DNA from: Actinopolyspora lacussalsi subsp. righensis
GTDB taxonomy: Bacteria > Actinomycetota > Actinomycetes > Mycobacteriales > Pseudonocardiaceae
Reading direction: 5' to 3'
Length of the DNA stretch: 64,000 nucleotides
Assembly: GCF_900116555.1 (NCBI RefSeq)
Contig: NZ_FPAT01000007.1
Coordinates: forward strand, 186,001 to 250,000
The notes under the pieces are model-generated. The model ran no database searches and was not told where the DNA came from. It saw only the letters and a program-made list of their open reading frames with translations. Positions 16,626-22,684 of this stretch are shown here, piece after piece (the stretch's first letter is position 1; the number at the start of each line of letters is the position of its first letter). The position numbers were made by a program, and so were the translations under genes.

Positions 16626-17167
16626 CTATGCGGCGTTGCGCAGCATGGCTCGGTATTGGTGTGCGTCTACGTACAACCGGCCGAGATCGTCACCGTCCGA
16701 GGACCACAGGATGCATTCGGGCCGCTCACCTGTTCCACGGCGGCAGAACTCGCGGATCGCGGCTTCCACGTGGTCGAGTGGGATGGTGTAGGCGGGGTGG
16801 AACCAGCGTGGGTATCCCGGGTCACCGATGACTGCGGGGTCCCGGGGAGGACGCGGGTTGACCGAGACCCACCGGTGGCCGTAAAGGGAGTCGGCCACTT
16901 GGCGCTCTTCGGTGTGTGTCCAGGTCAGCGCGCCGAAGCCGGTGCGTGGATTCGTCGCGATCTGCAGGTAGTTGTCCGGCCACCAGTCGAAGGTATCCGC
17001 ATCGTGACGAGCGGTGGCGAAGCTGAAGTAGGCATCTTCGCCGGGGGCCATCGCTTCCCACGGGGTGCCCGGGTCCAGGTCGTACAGGACCTTGTTGATC
17101 AGCGCTTCCACCTGCTGGGGGACTCACCGTAGTGGTAGGTCCCGTGGATCACCGCGTTCAAGATCAT
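16626..17167 (-). pseudogene. Imm1-like immunity gene with a frameshift in a C-run
   Basis: From ATG 17167 the frame reads MILNAVIHGTYHYGESP, then shifts at five consecutive C on the minus strand (17117-17121). The remainder continues in another frame as VEALINKVLYDLDPGTPW through to the stop at 16626. One extra C would join them into a protein of about 180 residues. The body has Imm1-type features: WWPDNYLQIATNPRTGFGALTWTH, GYPRWFHPAYTIPLDHVEAAIREF, CILWSSD. Imm1 proteins protect against deaminase or nuclease toxins. The gene is either inactivated, phase-variable, or a sequencing error. GGGAG lies upstream of ATG 17167. Confidence 0.7.
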
Positions 17168-17183
17168 TGTGGGGCCACTCCCT

Positions 17184-17381
17184 TCAAGGGCCATTCTCGC
17201 TGCGGTTGGTTTTGAGGGCGGTGATGAAAGCCGTCCACTGTGTTCGGGTGGTGGTGAGGTGTCCGGCGTTGCGGTTTTTGGTGTCGCGGATGGCCGCGCC
17301 GTCGGTTAACCGGCCGACCTCGACGCAGTTGGTTTGGTTGCCGCTGTAGCTGGACTTGTGCCAGTGGGATGCTGAGCTCAT
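17184..17381 (-). CDS. DUF397 domain-containing protein
   Basis: The product is 65 residues with the DUF397 pattern WHKSSYSGNQTNCVEVG, then IRDTKN and a closing WTAFITALK helix. DUF397 proteins are small actinobacterial partners of XRE/DUF5753 regulators (BldB-like group); their action is not well defined. The ATG overlaps the stop of the upstream 51-residue gene by ATGA, indicating translational coupling. It is nearly identical in its C-terminal half to the copy at 17530-17718, so recent duplication is likely. Confidence 0.85.
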   Translation of the reverse strand: MSSASHWHKSSYSGNQTNCVEVGRLTDGAAIRDTKNRNAGHLTTTRTQWTAFITALKTNRSENGP

Positions 17382-17533
17382 ACCGCTTCTTCCCGTTCGT
17401 CGATGGTGCCGTCCAGCGGATCCTCCCCCCGCTGCGGTGGAAGGTCGATCCGGAAGTCGGGTGAGACGGCCGAGTGAGAAGACCGTCCCGGTGCGCGCGC
17501 ACTTTCCGGGACGGTCTGGACGGCTGAACTCAT
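17378..17533 (-). CDS. 51-residue gene coupled between two DUF397 genes
   Basis: It encodes MSSAVQTVPESARAPG and so on to a Glu-rich end (DEREEAV). No family is recognised and no membrane segment is present. Two ATGA overlaps tie it to the DUF397 genes on either side (17530-17533 and 17378-17381), which is the best evidence that it is translated. It could be a decayed fragment retained by the coupling. Confidence 0.5.
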   Translation of the reverse strand: MSSAVQTVPESARAPGRSSHSAVSPDFRIDLPPQRGEDPLDGTIDEREEAV

Positions 17534-17718
17534 TCGAAGCGGTCGGTCTTGAGGGCGGTGATGAAGGCTGTCCACTGTGTTCGGGTGGTGGTGAGGTGTC
17601 CGGCGTTGCGGTTTTTGGTGTCGCGGATGGCCGCGCCGTCGGTTAACCGGCCGACCTCGACGCAGTTGTCGGTGTTAGTGCTGCGGGTTGACTTGCGCCA
17701 GCTGTGCGGTGTGGTCAT
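17530..17718 (-). CDS. DUF397 domain-containing protein
   Basis: The product is 62 residues: MTTPHSWRKSTRSTN, the CVEVGRL core, DGAAIRDTKNR and WTAFITALKTDRFE. ATG 17718 overlaps the stop of a truncated reading frame upstream (TGA at 17715-17717). The DNA from the CVEVG codons to WTAFI is almost identical to the next copy downstream. It is the first intact gene of a three-gene coupled run. Confidence 0.85.
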   Translation of the reverse strand: MTTPHSWRKSTRSTNTDNCVEVGRLTDGAAIRDTKNRNAGHLTTTRTQWTAFITALKTDRFE

Positions 17719-17822
17719 TGTGTGCTCTCCGTTCCGTTGATGGCTTCGTCGATGAGCTCCACGGATTTGGTCGGGCTTATGACGACTTCGAACCCGCATC
17801 TGTCAATAAGTTCATATGGAAA
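17715..17822 (-). pseudogene. C-terminal fragment of a small gene normally preceding DUF397
   Basis: The minus-strand frame ends ISPTKSVELIDEAINGTESTQ and a TGA overlapping the DUF397 start. The matching piece before the DUF397 gene at 19022 ends IPTESAELISDVINGTESKP, so the two are related. Here the frame has no start: it runs back into the hairpin that follows the ParB-like gene, suggesting the ParB-like segment truncated it. Confidence 0.5.
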
Positions 17823-17855
17823 CGAGCCCCACACGTTCCGCAGTATGGGGCTCGT
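17822..17855 (-). terminator. Hairpin terminator of the ParB-like gene
   Basis: ACGAGCCCC (17822-17830) pairs perfectly with GGGGCTCGT (17847-17855) around a 16-base loop, 15 bases after the ParB-like stop, followed on the minus strand by TTTCC. Confidence 0.65.
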
Positions 17856-17869
17856 CGCTGTGGAAATTT

Positions 17870-18730
17870 TTAGAAGTCGTTCGGGTTCAAAGGAGTTGGG
17901 AATGCCTCAGGATTGGATCCGCCAGCCCTCCATCGCAGGGCACGCAACCCTTCACCTTTGATGTGTGCATTCCACGACTTGATGTACAGCGCCAGAATGT
18001 GTGCTTGTGAGTAGTTACGTTTTGAGGAAGGCGTGCTAATCAGCCACTCACGCAGCCTGTGCACTGGACTATCTTGTGCTAGCTCGTTGCCATCTGCCAG
18101 TTGCGCAAAGAACGAGTCGGCCTCGTCTTCGTCCAATGTGGAAAAAACAAAGTGAGCGACGGCCGCAACTGCTGGTGACATACGGAACTTTTTGATTGGT
18201 TGCGACTGCTGCACTGACTTCCGCAGTCCAGGACAGTCTTCCAAGAGAGTCAGGAGTTCCTCGTAGGTAGGCTCAACTTTGAAGTACCGCAGTGTTCCCT
18301 GTTCATACCGCCAGTACAACCGCAGAGCGGCAGCCAACTCAGTCACTTGCGATTCGCTTCGCAGTCGCAACACATCAGCAAGGGTGCGTTTTGCGCCGGT
18401 GTCCATCGTGACCTGGGCTTCTCCGGAGATCCCCCACGCCACAAAAGTCCTTACAGAGTGACCTGAATGCTGGATGGCTAGCAGCCGGTGCTGACCGTCT
18501 CGCAGTCTGTCGTTTTCATCGAAACGGATAGTGTCCCCGTTGACCTGCCACTCGTCGCGTCGGATCGCACCCGCGATCTTTTCTACCAAGCGTTCACGTA
18601 TGTTGCGGTTGTTGTCGTTGGTTGCCAGCCACTTACCAGCCATTTCCGGTGTGACAGTCATCAACTGGACGGTTGGGTTGAGGTTGTTCTCACGGTGCGC
18701 GCGAGAAGCACCGGCGTTAGGGTCTTCCAT
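17870..18730 (-). CDS. ParB/sulfiredoxin-like protein, phage- or element-type, orphan
   Basis: The product is 286 residues from ATG 18730. Residues about 30-90 have the ParB/Srx-like fold: NRNIRERLVEKIAGAIRRDEW, then DTIRFDENDRLRDGQHRLLAI, the hallmark of element-borne ParB-like proteins. The rest is mainly helical (LRLYWRYEQGT, VAHFVFSTLDEDEADSFF) with no named domain. No ParA partner lies nearby. Base composition is visibly lower in GC than the flanks and the gene has its own terminator, consistent with recent transfer. Its role (DNA binding, NTP or nuclease activity) cannot be read from the sequence. Confidence 0.75.
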   Translation of the reverse strand: MEDPNAGASRAHRENNLNPTVQLMTVTPEMAGKWLATNDNNRNIRERLVEKIAGAIRRDEWQVNGDTIRFDENDRLRDGQHRLLAIQHSGHSVRTFVAWGISGEAQVTMDTGAKRTLADVLRLRSESQVTELAAALRLYWRYEQGTLRYFKVEPTYEELLTLLEDCPGLRKSVQQSQPIKKFRMSPAVAAVAHFVFSTLDEDEADSFFAQLADGNELAQDSPVHRLREWLISTPSSKRNYSQAHILALYIKSWNAHIKGEGLRALRWRAGGSNPEAFPTPLNPNDF

Positions 18731-18770
18731 GGTTGTCCTCTCAGAGCACGTAAACCAGGCAGGGCAACTG

Positions 18771-18815
18771 TGTCAGCGGTGTTGGTGGCAGCCGCCCGCT
18801 GACAGACTGTTTTTA
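18771..18815 (+). terminator. Plus-strand hairpin followed by T-run
   Basis: TGTCAGCGG (18771-18779) pairs with CCGCTGACA (18796-18804), followed by GACTGTTTTT on the plus strand. It looks like an intrinsic terminator on the plus strand, although no plus-strand gene precedes it. It lies just upstream of the minus-strand ParB-like gene and may block antisense transcription or act in its leader. Confidence 0.55.
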
Positions 18816-18821
18816 CACGGC

Positions 18822-18854
18822 GTGATCGCCTGCCTCACTAGGGTAGGCGATCAC
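18822..18854. promoter_or_regulatory. 10-bp inverted repeat upstream of ParB-like gene
   Basis: GTGATCGCCT (18822-18831) and AGGCGATCAC (18845-18854) form a perfect inverted repeat with a 13-base spacer. It lies in the 290-base gene-free stretch between the ParB-like gene and the next DUF397 gene, and could be an operator or a second hairpin of that gene's leader. Confidence 0.45.
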
Positions 18855-19021
18855 ACCGACCTCTGGTGCAGCTCCCCCACACGTAGCGCCGTTCTACGGT
18901 GTTCTCTTCTGTCTCATGAGCAGAGCTACCACTGTCGTGTGGTCCTGAGACGTGGTGGTTTTGGGCAGTAAACCGTCTTGATATACCCCTCACATCCAGG
19001 CGATTTGGGCGGTGTTCGGCT

Positions 19022-19210
19022 CTACTCAAAGCGATTGGTCTTGAGGGCGGCGATGAAGGCCGTCCACTGTGCTTGGGTGGTGGTGAGGTGTCCGGCCGTG
19101 CGGTTCTTGGTGTCGCGGACGGCCGCGCCGTTGGTTAACCGGCCGACTTCGACGCAGTTCGAGGTGTTCGTACTGCGGGTTGACTTACGCCAGTCGCGTG
19201 GTTTTGTCAC
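19022..19210 (-). CDS. DUF397 domain-containing protein
   Basis: The product is 62 residues from GTG 19210: VTKPRDWRKSTRSTN, the CVEVGRL core, AVRDTKNR and WTAFIAALKTNRFE. Its GTG overlaps the stop of the upstream 47-residue gene (GTGA). It is closely related to the copy at 17530-17718, including the SWRKSTRSTN-type N-terminus, so these two form a subfamily distinct from the WHKSSYSGN copies. Confidence 0.85.
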   Translation of the reverse strand: MTKPRDWRKSTRSTNTSNCVEVGRLTNGAAVRDTKNRTAGHLTTTQAQWTAFIAALKTNRFE

Positions 19211-19350
19211 GGTTTGCTCTCCGTTCCGTTGATGACGTCGCTGATGAGCTCTGCGGACTCGGTCGGGATCATGGCGATTTCGCGGACGGTTTGGCGGGGG
19301 TGTGTGCACCACTCTGGCAAGGATTGCCGGGGCCTCGTGAGGGCGCTCAT
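19207..19350 (-). CDS. 47-residue gene coupled to DUF397
   Basis: It encodes MSALTRPRQSLPEWCTHPRQ and ends SAELISDVINGTESKP, with its TGA overlapping the GTG of the DUF397 gene. No family is recognised. A related C-terminal piece precedes the DUF397 gene at 17530, so the pair (small protein plus DUF397) appears to be a duplicated cassette. The ribosome site is weak. Confidence 0.5.
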   Translation of the reverse strand: MSALTRPRQSLPEWCTHPRQTVREIAMIPTESAELISDVINGTESKP

Positions 19351-19450
19351 CGGACTTTTGCCGGGCAGGCTATGACTGTCCGATGGGGCGTAACCCTACG
19401 TACTCTCACCTCAGATCGAGCCACGTGGCGCACGCACTGGTTAAAACGAA

Positions 19451-19547
19451 GCGAGAAATTGATGGCGTCCCCGGAGCCCCTGGTGGGTACCGGGGACGCC
19501 GTTGTGGGGTCTGGTGGTCAGTGGAAGCGGTTGGTTTTGAGTGCGGT
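19451..19547. repeat. Direct repeat, right copy
   Basis: Matches 16418-16520 from GCGAGAAATTGA to the DUF397 3' end. Here it sits at the natural end of the intact DUF397 gene 19518-19706 and includes that gene's terminator, so this copy is probably the source and the left copy the product. Confidence 0.7.
19464..19500 (-). terminator. Hairpin terminator of the XRE-DUF397 operon
   Basis: GGCGTCCCCGG (19464-19474) pairs perfectly with CCGGGGACGCC (19490-19500) around a 15-base loop, 17 bases after the DUF397 stop; ATCAATTTCT follows on the minus strand. The left repeat copy keeps only a degenerate version. Confidence 0.65.
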
Positions 19548-19706
19548 GATGAAGGCTGTCCACTGTGCTCGGCTGGTGGTGAGGTGTCCGGCTGCGCGGT
19601 TCTTGGTGTCGCGGATGGCCGCGCCGTCGGCTAACCGCCCGACCTCGACGCAGTTGGTTTGGTTGCCGCTGTAGCTGGACTTGTGCCAGTGGGTTGTTGG
19701 GCTCAT
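19518..19706 (-). CDS. DUF397 domain-containing protein paired with XRE regulator
   Basis: The product is 62 residues: MSPTTHWHKSSYSGNQTN, CVEVGRLADGAAIRDTKNR, and WTAFITALKTNRFH. Its ATG overlaps the XRE gene stop (ATGA at 19703-19706), the canonical XRE-DUF397 arrangement in actinomycetes. It is the apparent parent of the deleted remnant at 16491-16560. The partner protein probably modulates the XRE regulator, but this is known only by association. Confidence 0.88.
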   Translation of the reverse strand: MSPTTHWHKSSYSGNQTNCVEVGRLADGAAIRDTKNRAAGHLTTSRAQWTAFITALKTNRFH

Positions 19707-20545
19707 GTTGCCTCCTTCAGTTCTTCGATGATCTTGGTTATGAGTTGTGTGGTGGTATCGGGGCTCATGGTGGTCTGTCGGAGGCTATCGGCTGCTGTTT
19801 GGTAGTCGGCCACGTCTTTGGCGTCGGTGATGGTGGTGCTGGAACGGTAGTGTTCGAGATGGACGACTGGTTTGGTTCGCTCGAATTCGAGGAGCACGAA
19901 GGGGCCTTCGAGTGCGGGCGTGTAGCGCTGTTCCAGTGGAATGGCACCAAGGGAGACATTGGGTAGCTCTGTCCAGCTGATCAGGTGGCGTAGTTGTTCC
20001 AACATCACGCCTGGTTCGCAGGGTGGGTAGCGGAGTGCGTGTTCGCCGATGACGGCGACGAGTTTGACCGGATCGCGTTGGGTGAGGACGTCTCGACGGC
20101 CGAGACGGAAGGTGACTCGCTGATCTGCTTCGCCACGCGTAGCGCCTGCGCCGATCATGATGGATCTGGCGTACTCGGCGGTTTGGAGCAGTCCGGGGAT
20201 CAGTAGCGGTTGTACATCGACGATGGTGCGTGCTGTCCGTTCGTACTCGGTCAGCGCCGCCAGTTGGCGATCGACACCGGGAGCGACCCAGTTCGGATCT
20301 CCCGCGTCGCGTGCCAGTTTGAGCAGTCGATCGCGCTCCTCACCGGTGACACCGAGGATTCCCAGCACCGCGCTCGTGTCCGCTTCGCTCGGCGTGAGCT
20401 TGCCGGTCTCCCACCGTGACACGTGGGTGTGTGAGCGGTCGAGTTGCCGTCCTAGCTGGTGAGTGGTCATCCCGGAAGCTTTGCGTGCTTGCCGCAGCTC
20501 GGCACCGAGTTGGCGAGAGCGTGGGGTATCAGCGGTGCTGGCCAT
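19703..20545 (-). CDS. XRE family regulator with DUF5753 domain
   Basis: The product is 280 residues. Residues about 12-70 are the helix-turn-helix (LGAELRQARKASGMTTHQLGRQL, SHTHVSRWETGKLTPSEAD). From about 105 on is DUF5753, recognised by VDVQPLLIPGLLQTAEYARSIM, the FRLGRRDVLTQRDPVKLVAVIGEHALR block, LPNVSLGAIPL and FVLLEFE. It is coupled to the downstream DUF397 gene. The palindrome at 20607-20643 lies between it and a divergent operon and is the obvious candidate site for autoregulation. Confidence 0.92.
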   Translation of the reverse strand: MASTADTPRSRQLGAELRQARKASGMTTHQLGRQLDRSHTHVSRWETGKLTPSEADTSAVLGILGVTGEERDRLLKLARDAGDPNWVAPGVDRQLAALTEYERTARTIVDVQPLLIPGLLQTAEYARSIMIGAGATRGEADQRVTFRLGRRDVLTQRDPVKLVAVIGEHALRYPPCEPGVMLEQLRHLISWTELPNVSLGAIPLEQRYTPALEGPFVLLEFERTKPVVHLEHYRSSTTITDAKDVADYQTAADSLRQTTMSPDTTTQLITKIIEELKEAT

Positions 20546-20606
20546 GCACCGATCCTAGTCAGTCGCCGCGTTGTTTCTGAGTGTCACGCGATCGAAGCAT
20601 TGCGGA

Positions 20607-20643
20607 TTTGGTGCATGCACTGAAAATCTGTGCATGCACCAAA
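20607..20643. promoter_or_regulatory. Perfect 14-bp inverted-repeat operator in divergent promoter region
   Basis: TTTGGTGCATGCAC (20607-20620) and GTGCATGCACCAAA (20630-20643) are exact reverse complements around a 9-base spacer, and each arm contains the smaller palindrome GTGCATGCAC. A third related palindrome, TAGTGCACTA, lies at 20651-20660, ahead of the plus-strand ribosome site. The location between XRE regulator and divergent operon suggests the XRE protein binds here. Confidence 0.7.
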
Positions 20644-20681
20644 TGGAAGTTAGTGCACTATTCGATAAGGAGTGATCGCTC

Positions 20682-20939
20682 GTGTCGCATCCGTTCGTGT
20701 GGGTGCCGGGTGGTGGTGCTCGGCATGCGAGTGGGGATGTGGTGCCGCTGCCGGGGGTGGAGTTTCCGGAGGGTGTGGTGGTGTCGACGTTGTGCGGCGT
20801 GGAGGTGTCGGCGGAGACGGGTGAGGTGGCGTGGTTGTGGGGCACGTGTCGCGATTGTGACGAGCGGACGCGGGAGGTCGTCGGACTGGAGCCGTTGGCC
20901 GAGGTCGAGCGGCGCGCCGGAAGGGTGGTGCGGTCGTGA
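20682..20939 (+). CDS. Small zinc-finger-like protein
   Basis: The product is 85 residues from GTG 20682, with AAGGAG at 20668-20673. The protein starts MSHPFVWVPGGGARHA and has a Cys in LCGVE plus a CRDC motif, which with the His residues could hold a zinc ion. Such proteins occur beside XRE/DUF397 pairs in actinomycetes. The function is unknown. GTGA overlap couples it to the next gene. Confidence 0.7.
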   Translation: MSHPFVWVPGGGARHASGDVVPLPGVEFPEGVVVSTLCGVEVSAETGEVAWLWGTCRDCDERTREVVGLEPLAEVERRAGRVVRS

Positions 20940-21178
20940 CCGGTGAGCGGGCGAAGTTGGCGATCGCGCTCAAGCACGAGGAGTGGGTACTGGATCAGGT
21001 GGCCTGCGACCTGGCCGGTGGTCGGGCCACGGCGCGGCGGTGTGCGGAGACGGCGGTGGTGCTGGAGCGGGTGGCGCGGCAGCTGCGGGAGCACGCGGCG
21101 GCGGTCTCGTTCGGTGGTGGGGCCGTGGACGGTGTGGTCGATGCGGGTGTGCTGGGTGATGAGGGTGGTGCCCGGTGA
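20936..21178 (+). CDS. Hypothetical 80-residue helical protein
   Basis: GTG 20936 overlaps the previous stop (GTGA). The protein is a helical hairpin by composition: LAIALKHEEWVLDQVACDLAGG and CAETAVVLERVARQLREHAAAV, with a Gly-rich tail. No family is recognised. It is the middle gene of a three-gene coupled operon divergent from the XRE regulator. Confidence 0.65.
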   Translation: MTGERAKLAIALKHEEWVLDQVACDLAGGRATARRCAETAVVLERVARQLREHAAAVSFGGGAVDGVVDAGVLGDEGGAR

Positions 21179-21624
21179 TGGTGAGTTCGGTGTGGCCGGT
21201 GGGGACCGCGTTGGTGCTGGCCGGGGTGGCGGTGGTGCTGCGGTGCTGGTCGCGGCGGGGCGCCTGGCGTCCGCGCCATGCCGGGGGCAGTGGCCCGGCG
21301 GCACGCGGGTTGGCGGTGTTGCGGTTGGAACCCTACTTCCGGGAGGAGCGGCCCACGGTGGAGCTGATCGGATGGCCGCTGGTTGATCCGGATGAGCAGC
21401 CGCACCTGTTCGCCCCGGCGGTGCCGGGGCCGGTGGTGCCGTCGGTGGTGCCCGCTGCCGCCGAGGCTGCTGCGGCGGCTGGTACCGCGCCCGGTACCGG
21501 GGTTGCTGCCGGGGCCGGGGAGGCCGGGAATGTCGAGAGCGGCCTGGGCAGCGCGGCCGAGCAGCCGGACCCGGTCGTCATGGGCCGGGTGCTGGCCGGG
21601 CTGCGGCGGCTCCAGAGGCCCTGA
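21175..21624 (+). CDS. Hypothetical membrane-anchored protein with Pro/Ala-rich tail
   Basis: The product is 149 residues. The start is GTG 21175 or ATG 21178, both overlapping the previous stop. One N-terminal membrane segment (VGTALVLAGVAVVLRCW) is followed by a basic patch, a short conserved-looking stretch (LAVLRLEPYFREERP), a low-complexity Ala/Gly/Pro region and a terminal helix MGRVLAGLRRLQRP. No family is recognised. It ends the operon and is followed by a long hairpin. Confidence 0.65.
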   Translation: MMVSSVWPVGTALVLAGVAVVLRCWSRRGAWRPRHAGGSGPAARGLAVLRLEPYFREERPTVELIGWPLVDPDEQPHLFAPAVPGPVVPSVVPAAAEAAAAAGTAPGTGVAAGAGEAGNVESGLGSAAEQPDPVVMGRVLAGLRRLQRP

Positions 21625-21671
21625 ACCCTTCCGAGTTCCGGCATCGTCGCCTTGGCGCGGCCCGCAGTCAT

Positions 21672-21720
21672 GGTCCGGGTGTCCCGACCAGCCCCGACAC
21701 AGTGGCGGGACACCCGGACC
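21672..21720. terminator. 15-bp perfect stem-loop between convergent genes
   Basis: GGTCCGGGTGTCCCG (21672-21686) pairs with CGGGACACCCGGACC (21706-21720) around a 19-base loop. It lies between the plus-strand operon ending at 21624 and the minus-strand methyltransferase ending at 21822, so it can terminate both. A 14-bp palindrome (ATTTCTCGAGAAAT, 21742-21755) follows; its role is unclear. Confidence 0.7.
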
Positions 21721-21821
21721 ACCCCGACCTGGACCTCGTCAATTTCTCGAGAAATCGCCGCGAGGGATGCCGGGGAGAGCGGCGTTGGAAGAGGGCTGGG
21801 ATCTCGGAAGACGACGAGATT

Positions 21822-22457
21822 CTAGGGTTTGCGGGCGAGCAGCAGCTGGTGCTGCTCGGTCTCGGTACTGCTCCGTCCGGTGGGGACGAACGGTTCCGAG
21901 CTGTCCCGCAGCACCTCCAGGCCCGCCCGCTCCAGCAGCCGCGGCCACTGCTCGGCGGCGAAGCTGGTGGCGTGGATCGGGTATCCCAGGAAGCGCACCA
22001 CCCGCTGCTCGATGTCGCCGGGCACCGTCAGCAGCGCGAACACGCCACCCGGCGCGAGCCAGTCCCGCACCCGCTCCAGCATGGTGCGGATCTCCGCGCG
22101 CGACAGCGTCAGGAACGAGAAGAACGCCACCACCGCGTGCAGCGACCCCGGCGGGAAGTCCCGGTCGCGGATGTCGGTGAGTTCGAACCGCGCCCCCGGC
22201 ACCCGCTGCCGGGCCAGCTCGATCATGGTGGCCGAGACGTCCAGGCCGGTCACCTCGAACCCGGCGCCGGACAGCCGCTCCGAGACGGGGCGGCCGGTGC
22301 CGCTGCCCAGGTCCAGCACCTCGTCACCGGGCCGCAGCCGCGCCAGCAGCTCGTGCAGCCCCTGCCACACCAGCGGCGCCTCGTGGAACGCCGCCTCGTA
22401 GTCGGCCCCGAGCTCGTCGAACACCTCTGCCGGGTCCAGCACACCGTCCGAATCCAC
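21822..22457 (-). CDS. Class I SAM-dependent methyltransferase
   Basis: The product is 211 residues. GTG 22457 has GGAG five bases upstream and precedes a family-like N-terminus (DPAEVFDELGADYEAAFHE). SAM motif I is VLDLGSGTGRP (about residues 45-55), followed by VTGLDVSATMIELAR, FELTDIRD and VAFFSFLTLSRAEI. The methyl acceptor cannot be told from the sequence. No operon partner is present; the open frame continues upstream but without homology. Confidence 0.82.
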   Translation of the reverse strand: MDSDGVLDPAEVFDELGADYEAAFHEAPLVWQGLHELLARLRPGDEVLDLGSGTGRPVSERLSGAGFEVTGLDVSATMIELARQRVPGARFELTDIRDRDFPPGSLHAVVAFFSFLTLSRAEIRTMLERVRDWLAPGGVFALLTVPGDIEQRVVRFLGYPIHATSFAAEQWPRLLERAGLEVLRDSSEPFVPTGRSSTETEQHQLLLARKP

Positions 22458-22684
22458 GTCGACTCCAAGGCGTAGGCGGCGGTTACCGCCTTCGATGCTG
22501 CGGCGAAACAGACGCCGCGTCCCGCAGAAACGCCGAGCCCCCACGGAAACACCGGAACCGACGGAGAACGCGGCGGTAACTCGCTGCTCCGAGAGTTCGC
22601 GGGGAGCCCCGGTGAACACCGGCGACTCCCCGCGTCCGATTCAGCTCCGCGGGTCGTACCCGCTCCGCGACGGTGCCGCGCTCG

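Noticed and set aside
17164-17502. 112-codon minus-strand frame across the DUF397 gene at 17184
   Set aside because: It overlaps a DUF397 gene in another frame and has no ribosome site or homology.
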